Origin: Allobogoriella alba
GTDB lineage: Bacteria > Actinomycetota > Actinomycetes > Actinomycetales > Actinomycetaceae
Assembly (NCBI RefSeq): GCF_042665525.1
Contig: NZ_JBHTCQ010000005.1
Coordinates: 1-64,000 of the forward strand
Length of the DNA stretch: 64,000 nucleotides
Reading direction: 5' to 3'
Of the stretch, positions 23,055 through 32,490 are shown piece by piece. The number at the start of each line of letters is the position of its first letter. The stretch's first letter is position 1. The notes beneath the pieces were generated by a model. That model had not been told where the DNA came from. It searched no databases and was given only the letters and a program-made list of their open reading frames with translations. Position numbers and translations under genes: made by a program.

Positions 23055-25052
23055 CTACACGCGCCAGGCGAGGACGACGACGAGGGCCAGGACGACGCCG
23101 CCGAGCATGAGGGCGGCGTAGGACCGGACGTAGCCGGTCTGGAAGCGGCGCAGCGTGCTGCCCAGCCCGGCGGTCGACCGGGCGATGCCGCGCACCAGCC
23201 CGTCGACGACGGCGACGTCGGTGAGCACGAGCGCACGGGTGAGGTGCTGCGACGGGCGCATGAAGACGCCCTCGTTGACGGCGTCCTGGTAGAGGTCGCG
23301 GCGAGCGGCCCGGGTCAGCGGGGACCCCTCCGGCGCGACGGCGGGGACCTCACGGGCGCCGTACCGCAGCCAGGCGAGCCCCGCGCCGATGACGACCAGG
23401 ACGACGACGAGGACCTGGATCGCCAGCACGGGCAGCACGGGCTCGTGGTGCTCGGCGTGCCCCGTGACCGGCTCGAGCCAGTGGACGAACCCGTCGCCCC
23501 AGGCCATCGCCCAGCCCAGCGCGACCGAACCGATCGCGAGGATGATCATCGGGACGGTCATGAGCGCCGGCGACTCGTGCGGGTGCCGCACGATGCGGCC
23601 GGCCGCCGCGGCGGCGTCGACGTCCGCGTCGCTCTCGGTCCAGCGGGCCTTGCCGTGGAACGTCATGAAGAACAGCCGTGACATGTAGAACGCCGTGATG
23701 CCGGCGCCGACCATCGCGACCACGCCGAAGACCCACGGCCGCCAGCCGTCGCCGGTGGCGAACGCCGTCTCGATGATGGCGTCCTTGGACCAGAAGCCCG
23801 CGAACGGGGGGACGCCGAGGATGGCGAGCCAGCCGGCCGCGAAGGTGATCCAGGTGACGGTCATCGCCCTGCGTAGTGCGCCGAAACCTCGCATGTCGAC
23901 GGAGTCGTTCATGCCGTGCATGACGGACCCTGCGCCGAGGAACATCCCGGCCTTGAAGAAGCCGTGGGTGACGAGGTGGAAGATCGCGAAGGCGTAGCCG
24001 ACCGGGCCGAGGCCGGCACCCAGCATCATGTAGCCGATCTGCGACATGGTCGAGGCGGCGAGGACCTTCTTGATGTCGTCCTTCGCGCACCCGACGATCG
24101 CGCCGAACAGCAACGTGAGGGCACCGACGACCGCGACCGCCAGCATCGCGTGCGGCGCCGCGGCGAGGATCGGCCCGGACCGGACCAGCAGGTAGACGCC
24201 GGCGGTGACCATGGTGGCGGCGTGGATGAGCGCCGAGACGGGGGTCGGACCCGCCATCGCGTCCCCGAGCCAGGCCTGGAGGGGGAACTGCGCCGACTTG
24301 CCGCAGGCGGCGAGCAGGAGCAGCAGCCCGATGGCGGTGAAGACGCCTTCACCGGCCGCGTCCACGCCCTGGGTGACGTCCGTGAAGCTGACCGAGCCGA
24401 ACGCGGTGAACATGACGCCCATGGCGAGGATGAGACCGGCGTCCCCGACGCGGTTCATCACGAACGCCTTCTTCGCGGCGACGGCGTAGTCGAGGTTGTG
24501 GTTCCAGAACCCGATGAGCAGGTAGGACGCCAGGCCGACGCCCTCCCAGCCGACGAACAGCAGCGCGTAGCTGTCGGCCAGCACCAGCAGCAGCATCGCC
24601 GCGACGAACAGGTTGAGGTAGGCGAAGAACCGTCGCCTGGCTGGATCGTGGGCCATGTACGCCACGGAGTAGATGTGGATGAGCGTGCCGACGAACGTCA
24701 CCAGCATGACGAAGGTCATCGACAGCGGGTCCACCTGCAGGCCGGCGTCGACGCTCAGGTCACCCGCGGGGATCCAGGTGAACAGGTGGACTCCGAGGAC
24801 CCGCTCCTCGGCCGGCATCGCGAGCATCTGGAGCAGGATGACCAGGCCGACGACGAACGCTCCCGCCGAGGCCAGGACGCCGAGCCAGTGGCCCCACCGG
24901 TCCGACCGGCGGCCGAGCAGCAGCAGGAGGCCCGCGGAGGCCAGCGGGATGGCGACGAGGAGCCAGGCGAGGCTCGCCGTCCCCTCGGCGGGCACCGCCT
25001 CCGGTGCCGCCGCGGCCGTCACGAGACCGTGCATGGTCGCAGAACCCGTCAT
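23055..25052 (-). CDS. nuoL: NADH-quinone oxidoreductase subunit L
   Basis: The largest membrane subunit (665 aa), with 14 antiporter-like helices and a C-terminal extension that forms the long lateral helix along the membrane arm. The SAQFPLQAWLGDAMAGPTPVSALIHAATMVTAGVY-type core is present (proton-path lysine and histidines), as is WEGVGLASYLLIGFW in helix 5. ATG start with a GGAG ribosome-binding site. It lies 13 bases after nuoK. Confidence 0.97.
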   Translation of the reverse strand: MTGSATMHGLVTAAAAPEAVPAEGTASLAWLLVAIPLASAGLLLLLGRRSDRWGHWLGVLASAGAFVVGLVILLQMLAMPAEERVLGVHLFTWIPAGDLSVDAGLQVDPLSMTFVMLVTFVGTLIHIYSVAYMAHDPARRRFFAYLNLFVAAMLLLVLADSYALLFVGWEGVGLASYLLIGFWNHNLDYAVAAKKAFVMNRVGDAGLILAMGVMFTAFGSVSFTDVTQGVDAAGEGVFTAIGLLLLLAACGKSAQFPLQAWLGDAMAGPTPVSALIHAATMVTAGVYLLVRSGPILAAAPHAMLAVAVVGALTLLFGAIVGCAKDDIKKVLAASTMSQIGYMMLGAGLGPVGYAFAIFHLVTHGFFKAGMFLGAGSVMHGMNDSVDMRGFGALRRAMTVTWITFAAGWLAILGVPPFAGFWSKDAIIETAFATGDGWRPWVFGVVAMVGAGITAFYMSRLFFMTFHGKARWTESDADVDAAAAAGRIVRHPHESPALMTVPMIILAIGSVALGWAMAWGDGFVHWLEPVTGHAEHHEPVLPVLAIQVLVVVLVVIGAGLAWLRYGAREVPAVAPEGSPLTRAARRDLYQDAVNEGVFMRPSQHLTRALVLTDVAVVDGLVRGIARSTAGLGSTLRRFQTGYVRSYAALMLGGVVLALVVVLAWRV

Positions 25053-25065
25053 GCTCTCCGCCCCG

Positions 25066-25365
25066 TCAGTTCTTCAGCAGGTTGACGTCGTCGACCGACG
25101 CGGACCTGCGGGTTCGGAAGATGGACACGATGATGGCGAGACCCACCACGACCTCGGCGGCGGCGACCACCATGACGAAGAAGGCCAGCACCTGGCCGGT
25201 CAGGTCGCCGTGGATGCGGGAGAAGGTCACCAGCGCGAGGTTCGAGGCGTTGAGCATCAGCTCCACGCCGAGGAGCGCGATGATGGCGTTGCGCCGCACC
25301 AGGACGGCCGTGGCGCCGATCGCGAAGAGGATGCCCGCCAGCACGAGGTAGTTGACGACGCTCAC
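25066..25365 (-). CDS. nuoK: NADH-quinone oxidoreductase subunit K
   Basis: A 99-residue, three-helix subunit of the membrane arm, exactly the normal size. The conserved glutamate in IIALLGVELMLNASNL and the second in VVAAAEVVVGLAI are intact; both are needed for proton pumping in characterised enzymes. The GTG start overlaps the nuoJ stop (GTGA). Confidence 0.97.
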   Translation of the reverse strand: MSVVNYLVLAGILFAIGATAVLVRRNAIIALLGVELMLNASNLALVTFSRIHGDLTGQVLAFFVMVVAAAEVVVGLAIIVSIFRTRRSASVDDVNLLKN

Positions 25366-26390
25366 TTCTCGTCCTCCCCGGAGGTGGTGCTCGCGCCGTC
25401 CTCGGCTCCGCCGTCGTCCGCGGGCCTCTGGCCGTCCGCGGGCTCCTCACGCGCGGCGATCGTGGCTCGGTCCTCCTCGAGCAGGGCCACCCGGGGCGGC
25501 CCTTCGCCCCGCATGGACGGCATCTGCGCGGTGCTCACGCTGCGCGTCCCCTCTCCGCCCAGCGGCGAGCTCCCCTGCCCCGCCCGGGCCCGCGCGAGGG
25601 CCTCGGCGGTCTCGGGGCTGACCTCGCCGATGGTGCGCTCCTGCCCGCGGATCCGCAGCACCCGGGGCACGGAGGTGTCGATGGGCTCGCCGGTCGCGGA
25701 CAGCGCCGGGAGGTCGGAGGCGTTGGACCGGGCGTACACGCCGGGGGCCGGCAGCTGGGTGATGCGGCCGTGGCCGGCGCGGTAGGCCGCCATCTTGGCC
25801 TCGGCGACCTCCTCCTGGGAGAACTTCCGCCCCAGCCGCTCGGTGTGCGTCAGGGTGACGGCACCCACGGCCGCGGTGATCAGCAGCAGGCCGGTCAGCT
25901 CCATCGCGAACACGTTGTCGGAGAAGATGATCCGGGCGACGCCGACCGGGTTGGTGTCGGCGTTCGCCGACTCGAGCCCGGCGGGCGGCGGGGTCGTCAC
26001 GCGCAGCACGACGGCGGCGAGCAGGACCGCCAGCCCGAGCCCGGCCACGCCGGCCACCCATCGCTGACCCTTGATCGTCTCGTGCAGCGAGTCGGAGGCG
26101 TCGACGCCGACGAGCATGAGCACGAACAGGAACAGCATCATGATCGCGCCGGTGTAGACCACGACCTGCGCGACCCCGAGGAAGGTCGCGTCCTGAGCGA
26201 TGTACATGACGGCGACGCACACCATGACCAGGACCACGGCCATGGCGGCGTAGACGGCGCGGCGCGAGAACAGCAGGCCCAGTGCCGCCAGCACCATCAC
26301 CGGCGCCAGCACCCAGAAGAGCACCGTCTCGCCGGTGGAGACCGTGACCGTCGCCGCGCCCTGCGCGGCAGCCGTGACCGTTCCCGTCAC
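25362..26390 (-). CDS. nuoJ: NADH-quinone oxidoreductase subunit J with long C-terminal extension
   Basis: Membrane-arm subunit with five helices in the first ~195 residues; VYTGAIMMLFLFVLMLVGVD is the conserved helix 3 region that switches between alpha and pi form. The 342-residue product is much longer than the usual ~170-280: from about residue 210 it carries a hydrophilic tail ending in a low-complexity Asp/Glu/Ala/Gly stretch. Long NuoJ tails are common in actinobacteria, but their role is not known. The GTG start overlaps nuoI (GTGA). Confidence 0.95.
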   Translation of the reverse strand: MTGTVTAAAQGAATVTVSTGETVLFWVLAPVMVLAALGLLFSRRAVYAAMAVVLVMVCVAVMYIAQDATFLGVAQVVVYTGAIMMLFLFVLMLVGVDASDSLHETIKGQRWVAGVAGLGLAVLLAAVVLRVTTPPPAGLESANADTNPVGVARIIFSDNVFAMELTGLLLITAAVGAVTLTHTERLGRKFSQEEVAEAKMAAYRAGHGRITQLPAPGVYARSNASDLPALSATGEPIDTSVPRVLRIRGQERTIGEVSPETAEALARARAGQGSSPLGGEGTRSVSTAQMPSMRGEGPPRVALLEEDRATIAAREEPADGQRPADDGGAEDGASTTSGEDEK

Positions 26391-27103
26391 CGCTGCCCCC
26401 CGGTCGAGGGCTCGGCGGCCGTGGTCCGCGCGGTGGCGAGCGTCGCGTCGTCCGGGCGGTGCGCCCGGACCCACTCGACCTGGTCCTCGGTCGGGCCGGT
26501 GACGTCGCCGCGGTAGTAGTCGTCGTCGTCCGTGCCCTCCACCATCGGGTGCGGGGCGGCCAGCATGCCCTCGAGCATGGGGGCCAGCAGGTCCTGCTTC
26601 TCGTAGATGAGGCCCTCCCGGGTCGGTCCGGCGAGCTCGAACTCGTTGGTCATGGTGAGGGCGCGCGTCGGGCAGGCCTCGATGCACAGGCCGCAGAAGA
26701 TGCAGCGCAGGTAGTTGATCTGGTAGACGCGGCCGTACCGCTCGCCCGGCGAGTACTGGGCGTCCGGGGTGTTGTCGCCGGCCTCCACGAGGATGGCGTC
26801 CGCCGGGCAGGCCCAGGCGCACAGCTCGCAGCCGATGCACTTCTCGAGCCCGTCGGCGTACCGGTTGAGCTGGTGCCGGCCGTGGTAGCGCGGCTGGGTG
26901 GGCACCTTCTCGAACGGGTACTGCTCCGTCACGGTCGGGCGGAACATCGAGGAGATGGTCACCCCGAATCCGGCGACCGGTGCGAACAGCCGGCCCAGCG
27001 GCCCCTTCTCGGCGGGCGCCAGCTCGGGGGGAAGCTCCCGCCGCCTGGCGACCTCCTGCCGCTCACGGCGCTTCTTCCGGCCCACGCTCTTCTCGTCAGC
27101 CAT
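26387..27103 (-). CDS. nuoI: NADH-quinone oxidoreductase subunit I
   Basis: Carries two [4Fe-4S] clusters (N6a, N6b) between NuoG and NuoB. Both ferredoxin motifs are complete: C89-x2-C92-x2-C95-x3-C99 and C134-x2-C137-x2-C140-x3-C144. The 238-residue protein has a basic N-terminal extension (KKRRERQEVARRR) and a C-terminal tail of about 60 residues after the conserved domain. The ATG at 27103 overlaps the nuoH stop; the frame continues upstream into nuoH but without a better start. Confidence 0.97.
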   Translation of the reverse strand: MADEKSVGRKKRRERQEVARRRELPPELAPAEKGPLGRLFAPVAGFGVTISSMFRPTVTEQYPFEKVPTQPRYHGRHQLNRYADGLEKCIGCELCAWACPADAILVEAGDNTPDAQYSPGERYGRVYQINYLRCIFCGLCIEACPTRALTMTNEFELAGPTREGLIYEKQDLLAPMLEGMLAAPHPMVEGTDDDDYYRGDVTGPTEDQVEWVRAHRPDDATLATARTTAAEPSTGGQR

Positions 27104-28508
27104 CGTCGCCCTCCTTCGTGGCCTCGGGCGCTTGCCTCGTCGCGGTCGCGGTGACCGTCTTGCGCCGTTCCTGCTCGCGCCGGCGGCGCCGTGGCGAGTC
27201 CGGCAGCTTCTGACCGGGCCGCGGCGGCACGGGGTAGCCACCGGCGAACGGGTCGAAGGTGGTCTCCGCCGGCAGGACCTCGTCCCGGGTCCGCGGCGTC
27301 GCCGGCCGGTCGGAGCGATCCGCCTCGGCAGCGGCCTCCTGGTCCTCCTTCTTCTCCGGCCAGACCAGCATGATGACCATGAGCACGGCGAAGATCCCGC
27401 CGATCCACATGAGCATGGTGCGCAGGTCGGTGTCCGTGAACTGCCGGACGCCCTGCACGACCGCGACGGCGACCAGCCAGACGAGCGCGACCGGGATGAG
27501 GACCTTCCACCCGAAGTTCATGAACTGGTCGTACCGGAACCGCAGCAGGGTGCCGCGCAGCCAGAACATGAAGAACATGCAGAGCCACACCTTGCCGACG
27601 AACCAGAGCACCGGCCACCAGCCGGTGTTGAGGACGCCGTCGCCGATCCACGCCAGCGGCCACGGCGCGTGCCAGCCGCCGAGGAACAGGGTGGTGGCCA
27701 CCGCCGAGACGTTGAACATGTTGATGTACTCGGCGAGGAAGAACCACGCGAACTTCATCGACGTGTACTCGACCATGTGGCCGGCGACGAGCTCGCCCTC
27801 GGCCTCGGGCAGGTCGAACGGCAGGCGGTTGACCTCACCGACCATTGACCCGAGGTAGACGAGGAACGCCGGGGCGAGCGCGACGCACCACCACATCTCG
27901 GTCTGCGCCGAGACGATCTGCGAGGTGGACAGCGAGCCGGAGACGAGGAACACGCTGACCAGGGACAGGCCCATGGCCAGCTCGTAGGAGATGACCTGCG
28001 CCGAGGAGCGCACCGACCCGAGCAGCGGGTAGGTGGAGTTCGAGGCCCACCCGCCGAGCACGATGCCGTACACGCCGAGCGCCGTGATGGCGAGGATGTA
28101 GAGCACGGCAACGGGCATGTCGGTCAGCTGCAGGGGCGTGACGACCCCGAAGATCGAGACCTCCGGCCCGAACGGGATCACCGCCATGACCAGCAGCGCC
28201 GAGGTGACCGCGATGAGCGGGGCGAGGACGTAGATGACCTTGTCCGCGCCGCGGATCGAGAAGTCTTCCTTCAGCAGCAGCTTGATGGCGTCCGCGAGGG
28301 ACTGCAGCAGGCCGAAGGGACCGTGCACGTTCGGGCCCGGACGGGTCTGCATCCGGCCCAGCACCTTGCGCTCGGCCCAGATCGCCACGAGCACCGAGAG
28401 CAGCAGGAACACGAGGATGGCGACGGCCTTGATGACCCAGATCCACCACGTGTCGTTGCTGAAGTCGGCCGTCGGGGCGGCGACGGCGGCCATGACCTGT
28501 CCCGTCAT
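27096..28508 (-). CDS. nuoH: NADH-quinone oxidoreductase subunit H
   Basis: The eight-helix subunit that forms much of the quinone chamber (470 aa). GPNVHGPFGLLQSLADAIKL and NRLPFDLPEAEGELVAGHMVEY, both quinone-site loops, are intact. The last ~85 residues form a hydrophilic, arginine-rich tail (RRRRREQERRK) not found in short NuoH proteins. The ATG at 28508 overlaps the nuoG stop (ATGA). The same frame stays open far upstream through nuoG, which is an artefact of high GC. Confidence 0.97.
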   Translation of the reverse strand: MTGQVMAAVAAPTADFSNDTWWIWVIKAVAILVFLLLSVLVAIWAERKVLGRMQTRPGPNVHGPFGLLQSLADAIKLLLKEDFSIRGADKVIYVLAPLIAVTSALLVMAVIPFGPEVSIFGVVTPLQLTDMPVAVLYILAITALGVYGIVLGGWASNSTYPLLGSVRSSAQVISYELAMGLSLVSVFLVSGSLSTSQIVSAQTEMWWCVALAPAFLVYLGSMVGEVNRLPFDLPEAEGELVAGHMVEYTSMKFAWFFLAEYINMFNVSAVATTLFLGGWHAPWPLAWIGDGVLNTGWWPVLWFVGKVWLCMFFMFWLRGTLLRFRYDQFMNFGWKVLIPVALVWLVAVAVVQGVRQFTDTDLRTMLMWIGGIFAVLMVIMLVWPEKKEDQEAAAEADRSDRPATPRTRDEVLPAETTFDPFAGGYPVPPRPGQKLPDSPRRRRREQERRKTVTATATRQAPEATKEGDDG

Positions 28509-31162
28509 CGCTCTCCCTCCCGCCGGGTCGCCGGCGAGATCGTCACGACGGCGCCCGCACCGACGCCGAGCATCTCCCGGACCCGTGAGCCCGGGGAGTT
28601 CGCGGGCAGCCACACCACCCGTTCGGGCATGGTGGTGACGGCCAGCGGCAGGGTGATCGAGCCTGCGGGCCCGGTCACCGTGACCTTCACGCCGTCGGCG
28701 CCGGCCCGGCCGGGCTCGATGCCGATGCCGGCCGCGGTCTCGCGGCTCAGGCGCACGACCGGCCGGTGGGCGGTCCCGGCGAGGTGCGGCTCGCCGTCCT
28801 GGCCGCGTCCGCCGTCGAGGTGCAGTCGCCAGGTGGCGAGCACCGCCTCCCCCTCCGCGGGCTCGGGCAGCGGTCCGGGCGCGACGTCGAGCGCCGCGGC
28901 GGCGTGCCGCCGGTGGTCGAAGAGATCGGCGATCTCGGCGTGCACCCGCTCCAGGCTGCCCACCCCGAGGTCGGTGCCCAGCTCGTCGGCGAGCTCGGCC
29001 AGGGCCTGCCGGTCGGACAGCGCCCGGGAGGCGAGGACCTGGCCGAAGGGCCGCGGCCGCCCCTCCCAGTTGAGGTACGTCCCGGCCTTCTCCGCCGGAG
29101 GGGCCACGGGCAGCACCACGTCCGCCCACCGGGTCACCTCGGACCGGCGGACCTCGAGCTGGAGGACGAAGCCGGCCGCGTCGAACGCCTCGCGGGCCAG
29201 CGCGGGGTCGGGCAGGTCGACCGCTTCCAGCCCGCCGACCACGAGACCTCCGAGCGCGCCGTCGCGGGCGGCGGTGAGGATCCCGGTGAGGTCGCGGCCG
29301 GGCTCCGCCGGCAGCGACGGCACGCCCCAGACGGCCCCGGTGTCGACCCGGGACTCGGCGTCGGCGACGTCGCGGCCGCCGGGCAGCAGGCCGGGCAGCA
29401 GGCCGGCGTCCACGGCGCCGCGGTCGCCGGCGCGGCGCGGCACCCAGGCGATGCGCGCCCCGGTGCGTCCGGCCAGCGCGACGACGGCGGACAGCGTGCC
29501 GGGCACCTCGGCCGCACGCTCGCCGACGAGGATCACCGAGCCGGGTCCGGCCAGTGCCTCGGCCAGCGTGGCGTGCTCGCCGCCCGGCGCGACGGCGCCG
29601 AGGACCTCGGGCTCGGTGCCCGGGGCGGCCGGGAGCAGCTCGGCACGCAGCTTGGCGGTGCCGCGGGTCGCCCACGGCGCGAGCGTCGCGACCCGGACGC
29701 TGCCGGCGAGGACACCCTTGCGGAGCCGCAGGAAGATCGTGCCGCACTCCTCCTCCGGCTCGAGCGCGACGAGCAGGACCTGGCCCGCGGTCTCCAGGTC
29801 GGGGTAGGTGACGCCGTCGCGAGCGGCGACGTGCCCGGCGAGGAACGCGGCCTCCTCGTCGCTGTGCACCCGGGCGCGGTGGTCGACGTCGTTCGTGCCG
29901 AGCACGACGCGCGCGAACTTCGACCAGGTGTAGGCGTCCTCCAGCGTGAGCCGGCCGCCGGGCAGCAGGCCGACCCCGCCGGCCTCCTGGGCGCGGCGCA
30001 GCCCGGTCGCCGCCACGTCGAGCGCGTCGGCCCAGCTGGTGGGCACCAGCTCGCCGGTCGTCTCGTCCCGGACCAGCGGCATCGTGAGCCGGTCCGGGGC
30101 CGTCTGCCAGGTGAAGGCGAACCGGTCCTTGTCGGTGATCCACTCCTCGTTGACCTCCGGGTCCTCGCCCGCGAGCCGGCGCAGCACGACGCCGCGGCGG
30201 TGGTCGACACGGATGGCCGACCCGCCGGCGTCGTGCTCGGCGATCGACGGGGTGGAGACGAGGTCGAAGGGCCGGGACCGGAACCGGTAGGACGCCGAGG
30301 TCAGGGCACCGACCGGGCAGATCTGGATCGTGTTGCCCGAGAAGTAGGACGCGAACGGCCGGCCGGAGGTGTCGGTCTCGGCGACGCCGAGCGGGCCGGC
30401 GGCCAGGCCGTCGGTGAGGCCGGCCTGCCCGCCGGGGCCGACCATGTCGGTGGCGAGCACCACCGGCTCCTCCTCGCCGGAGGAGGTGAAGTGCAGGACG
30501 TGCTCGTCGAAGGCGCCGATCTGGGAGCCGTTGACGCCGTGCACCTCGTCGCCCGGCGTGCCACCGCCCCGGCCCTGCAGCGCGATGAACGGGTCGCCGG
30601 CGATCTCGTCGGAGAACCGGGTGCAGCGCTGGCACAGGATGCACCGGTCACGGTCCAGCAGGATCTCGGTGGAGACCTTGATCGGCTTGGGGAAGGTCCG
30701 CTTGACGACGTCGAACCGGCTGGTGGCGCGGCCGTTGCTCATCGCCTGGTTCTGCAGCGGGCACTCCCCGCCCTTGTCGCAGACGGGGCAGTCCAGCGGG
30801 TGGTTGATCAGGAGGAACTCCATGATCCCGTGCTGGGCCTTCTCCGCGACGTCGGAGGTGTGCTGGGTCGCGACGACCATGCCCGGGGTGGCCTCGATGG
30901 TGCAGGAGGCCTGGGGCTTGGGCATGGCCCGCAGGTTGCCCTCCCGGTCCGGGGCGGAGATCTCCACGAGGCACTGCCGGCAGGCGCCCGCGGGCTTCAG
31001 CAACGGGTGGTCGCAGAACCGCGGGATCTGGATTCCGGCCTGCTCCGCGGCGCGGATGACGAGGGTGCCCTTCGGCACCTCGACCTCGACGCCGTCGATG
31101 GTGACGGTGATCAGCTCGACGGCCTCCTCGGCGCGGGAGGCGCTCCTCGTGCTCGCGGTCAT
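28505..31162 (-). CDS. nuoG: NADH-quinone oxidoreductase subunit G
   Basis: The largest peripheral-arm subunit (885 aa). Ligands are visible for the [2Fe-2S] cluster N1b (C50, C61, C64, C87), for N5 (H121, C125, C128, C134) and for N4 (C174, C177, C180 and the cysteine of CPVGAL near residue 280). The rest is a molybdopterin-oxidoreductase-like domain without molybdenum function in this family. ATG at 31162 overlaps the nuoF stop by 4 bases. Confidence 0.97.
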   Translation of the reverse strand: MTASTRSASRAEEAVELITVTIDGVEVEVPKGTLVIRAAEQAGIQIPRFCDHPLLKPAGACRQCLVEISAPDREGNLRAMPKPQASCTIEATPGMVVATQHTSDVAEKAQHGIMEFLLINHPLDCPVCDKGGECPLQNQAMSNGRATSRFDVVKRTFPKPIKVSTEILLDRDRCILCQRCTRFSDEIAGDPFIALQGRGGGTPGDEVHGVNGSQIGAFDEHVLHFTSSGEEEPVVLATDMVGPGGQAGLTDGLAAGPLGVAETDTSGRPFASYFSGNTIQICPVGALTSASYRFRSRPFDLVSTPSIAEHDAGGSAIRVDHRRGVVLRRLAGEDPEVNEEWITDKDRFAFTWQTAPDRLTMPLVRDETTGELVPTSWADALDVAATGLRRAQEAGGVGLLPGGRLTLEDAYTWSKFARVVLGTNDVDHRARVHSDEEAAFLAGHVAARDGVTYPDLETAGQVLLVALEPEEECGTIFLRLRKGVLAGSVRVATLAPWATRGTAKLRAELLPAAPGTEPEVLGAVAPGGEHATLAEALAGPGSVILVGERAAEVPGTLSAVVALAGRTGARIAWVPRRAGDRGAVDAGLLPGLLPGGRDVADAESRVDTGAVWGVPSLPAEPGRDLTGILTAARDGALGGLVVGGLEAVDLPDPALAREAFDAAGFVLQLEVRRSEVTRWADVVLPVAPPAEKAGTYLNWEGRPRPFGQVLASRALSDRQALAELADELGTDLGVGSLERVHAEIADLFDHRRHAAAALDVAPGPLPEPAEGEAVLATWRLHLDGGRGQDGEPHLAGTAHRPVVRLSRETAAGIGIEPGRAGADGVKVTVTGPAGSITLPLAVTTMPERVVWLPANSPGSRVREMLGVGAGAVVTISPATRREGER

Positions 31163-32490
31163 CGCACACCCGCCTCGCTGAAGACGGCGGAGGCCTCGTA
31201 CGGGAACAGCTCCCAGGCGGGGGTGCGGGTGCCCGCCTCGAACTCGTCGCGGAAGTGCTTGATGCCGCTCTGGATCGGGGTGGCGGCGGCGTCTCCGAGG
31301 GCGCAGAAGGACCGTCCGGCGATGTTGGCCGAGACGTCCAGGAGCAGGTCGATGTCGCTCTGCTTCCCCTGGCCGGCCTCGAGCCGGTGCATGACCTGCT
31401 TCATCCAGAAGGTCCCCTCCCGGCACGGTGTGCACTTCCCGCAGGACTCGTGCTGGTAGAAGTCGGTCCAGCGGGCGATGACCCGCACCACGGACGTGGT
31501 GTCGTCGAAGACCATGAGCGCCCGGGTGGCGAGCATGGAGCCGGCCGCGCCGACCGACTCGTAGTCGAGCGGGACGTCGAGCTCGGCGTCGGTGAGGATC
31601 GGCGTGGAGGAGCCGCCGGGGGTCCAGAACTTCAGCCGGCGTCCGTCCCGCATGCCGCCGGCCATGTCGATGAGCTCCCGCATGGTGATGCCCAGCGGCG
31701 CCTCGAACTGGCCGGGGTTGCGCACGTGCCCGGAGACCGAGAACAGCCCGTGCCCGGCGGACTTCTCGGTGCCCATGGCGGTGAACCAGTCGACGCCGTT
31801 CCTGATGATGCCGGGGACGGACGCGATCGACTCGACGTTGTTGACGACCGTCGGCCGGGCGTAGAGGCCGGCGACGGCGGGGAACGGGGGCTTGAGCCGC
31901 GGCTGGCCGCGCAGCCCCTCGAGGGAGTCCAGCAGAGCGGTCTCCTCGCCGCAGATGTAGGCGCCGGCGCCGGCGTGGACGGTGACCTCCAGGTCGAAGG
32001 GTGTGCCGTCGGCGGTCCGGCCGACCCCTCTCCCGATCAGCCCGGCCTCGCGGGCCTCGCGGACGGCCTTGAGGAGCCGTCGGTAGACGTGGACCGTCTC
32101 ACCGCGCAGGTAGATGAAGGCGTGGTGCCCGCCGATCGCGTAGGAGGTGATCGCGACCCCCTCGATCAGGCTGTGCGGGTTGGCCAGCATGAGCGGGATG
32201 TCCTTGCAGGTGCCCGGCTCGGACTCGTCCGCGTTGACCACGAGATAGCGCGGGCCGCCGTCCGGGGCGGGCAGGAACGACCACTTCAGGCCGGTCGGGA
32301 AGCCGGCGCCGCCGCGGCCGCGCAGGCCGGAGGCCTTGACCTCGGCCACCACGTCCTCCGGCGCCATGGTCAGGGCACGCTCGAGCCCCTGGTACCCGCC
32401 GTGGTCGCGGTAGACGTCCAACGTCCAGGAACGATCCACGTCCCACAGGTCCGACAGGACCGGCGCGAGCCGGTCGACACGGTAGCTCAC
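31159..32490 (-). CDS. nuoF: NADH-quinone oxidoreductase subunit F
   Basis: The NADH-oxidising subunit with FMN and cluster N3 (443 aa). The NADH/FMN-binding GLRGRGGAGFPTGLKWSF is at about residues 55-72, ESEPGTCKD at 90-97, GAGAYICGEETALL at 173-187 and the [4Fe-4S] ligands are C350, C353, C356 and C396. GTG start overlapping the nuoE stop (GTGA). Confidence 0.98.
   Translation of the reverse strand: MSYRVDRLAPVLSDLWDVDRSWTLDVYRDHGGYQGLERALTMAPEDVVAEVKASGLRGRGGAGFPTGLKWSFLPAPDGGPRYLVVNADESEPGTCKDIPLMLANPHSLIEGVAITSYAIGGHHAFIYLRGETVHVYRRLLKAVREAREAGLIGRGVGRTADGTPFDLEVTVHAGAGAYICGEETALLDSLEGLRGQPRLKPPFPAVAGLYARPTVVNNVESIASVPGIIRNGVDWFTAMGTEKSAGHGLFSVSGHVRNPGQFEAPLGITMRELIDMAGGMRDGRRLKFWTPGGSSTPILTDAELDVPLDYESVGAAGSMLATRALMVFDDTTSVVRVIARWTDFYQHESCGKCTPCREGTFWMKQVMHRLEAGQGKQSDIDLLLDVSANIAGRSFCALGDAAATPIQSGIKHFRDEFEAGTRTPAWELFPYEASAVFSEAGVR

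Noticed and set aside
27096..30644. A 1182-codon open frame on the minus strand
   Set aside because: Only its 3' part is nuoH. The rest is a GC-driven open frame across nuoG; the nuoH start at 28508 with its overlap to nuoG is the sound one.
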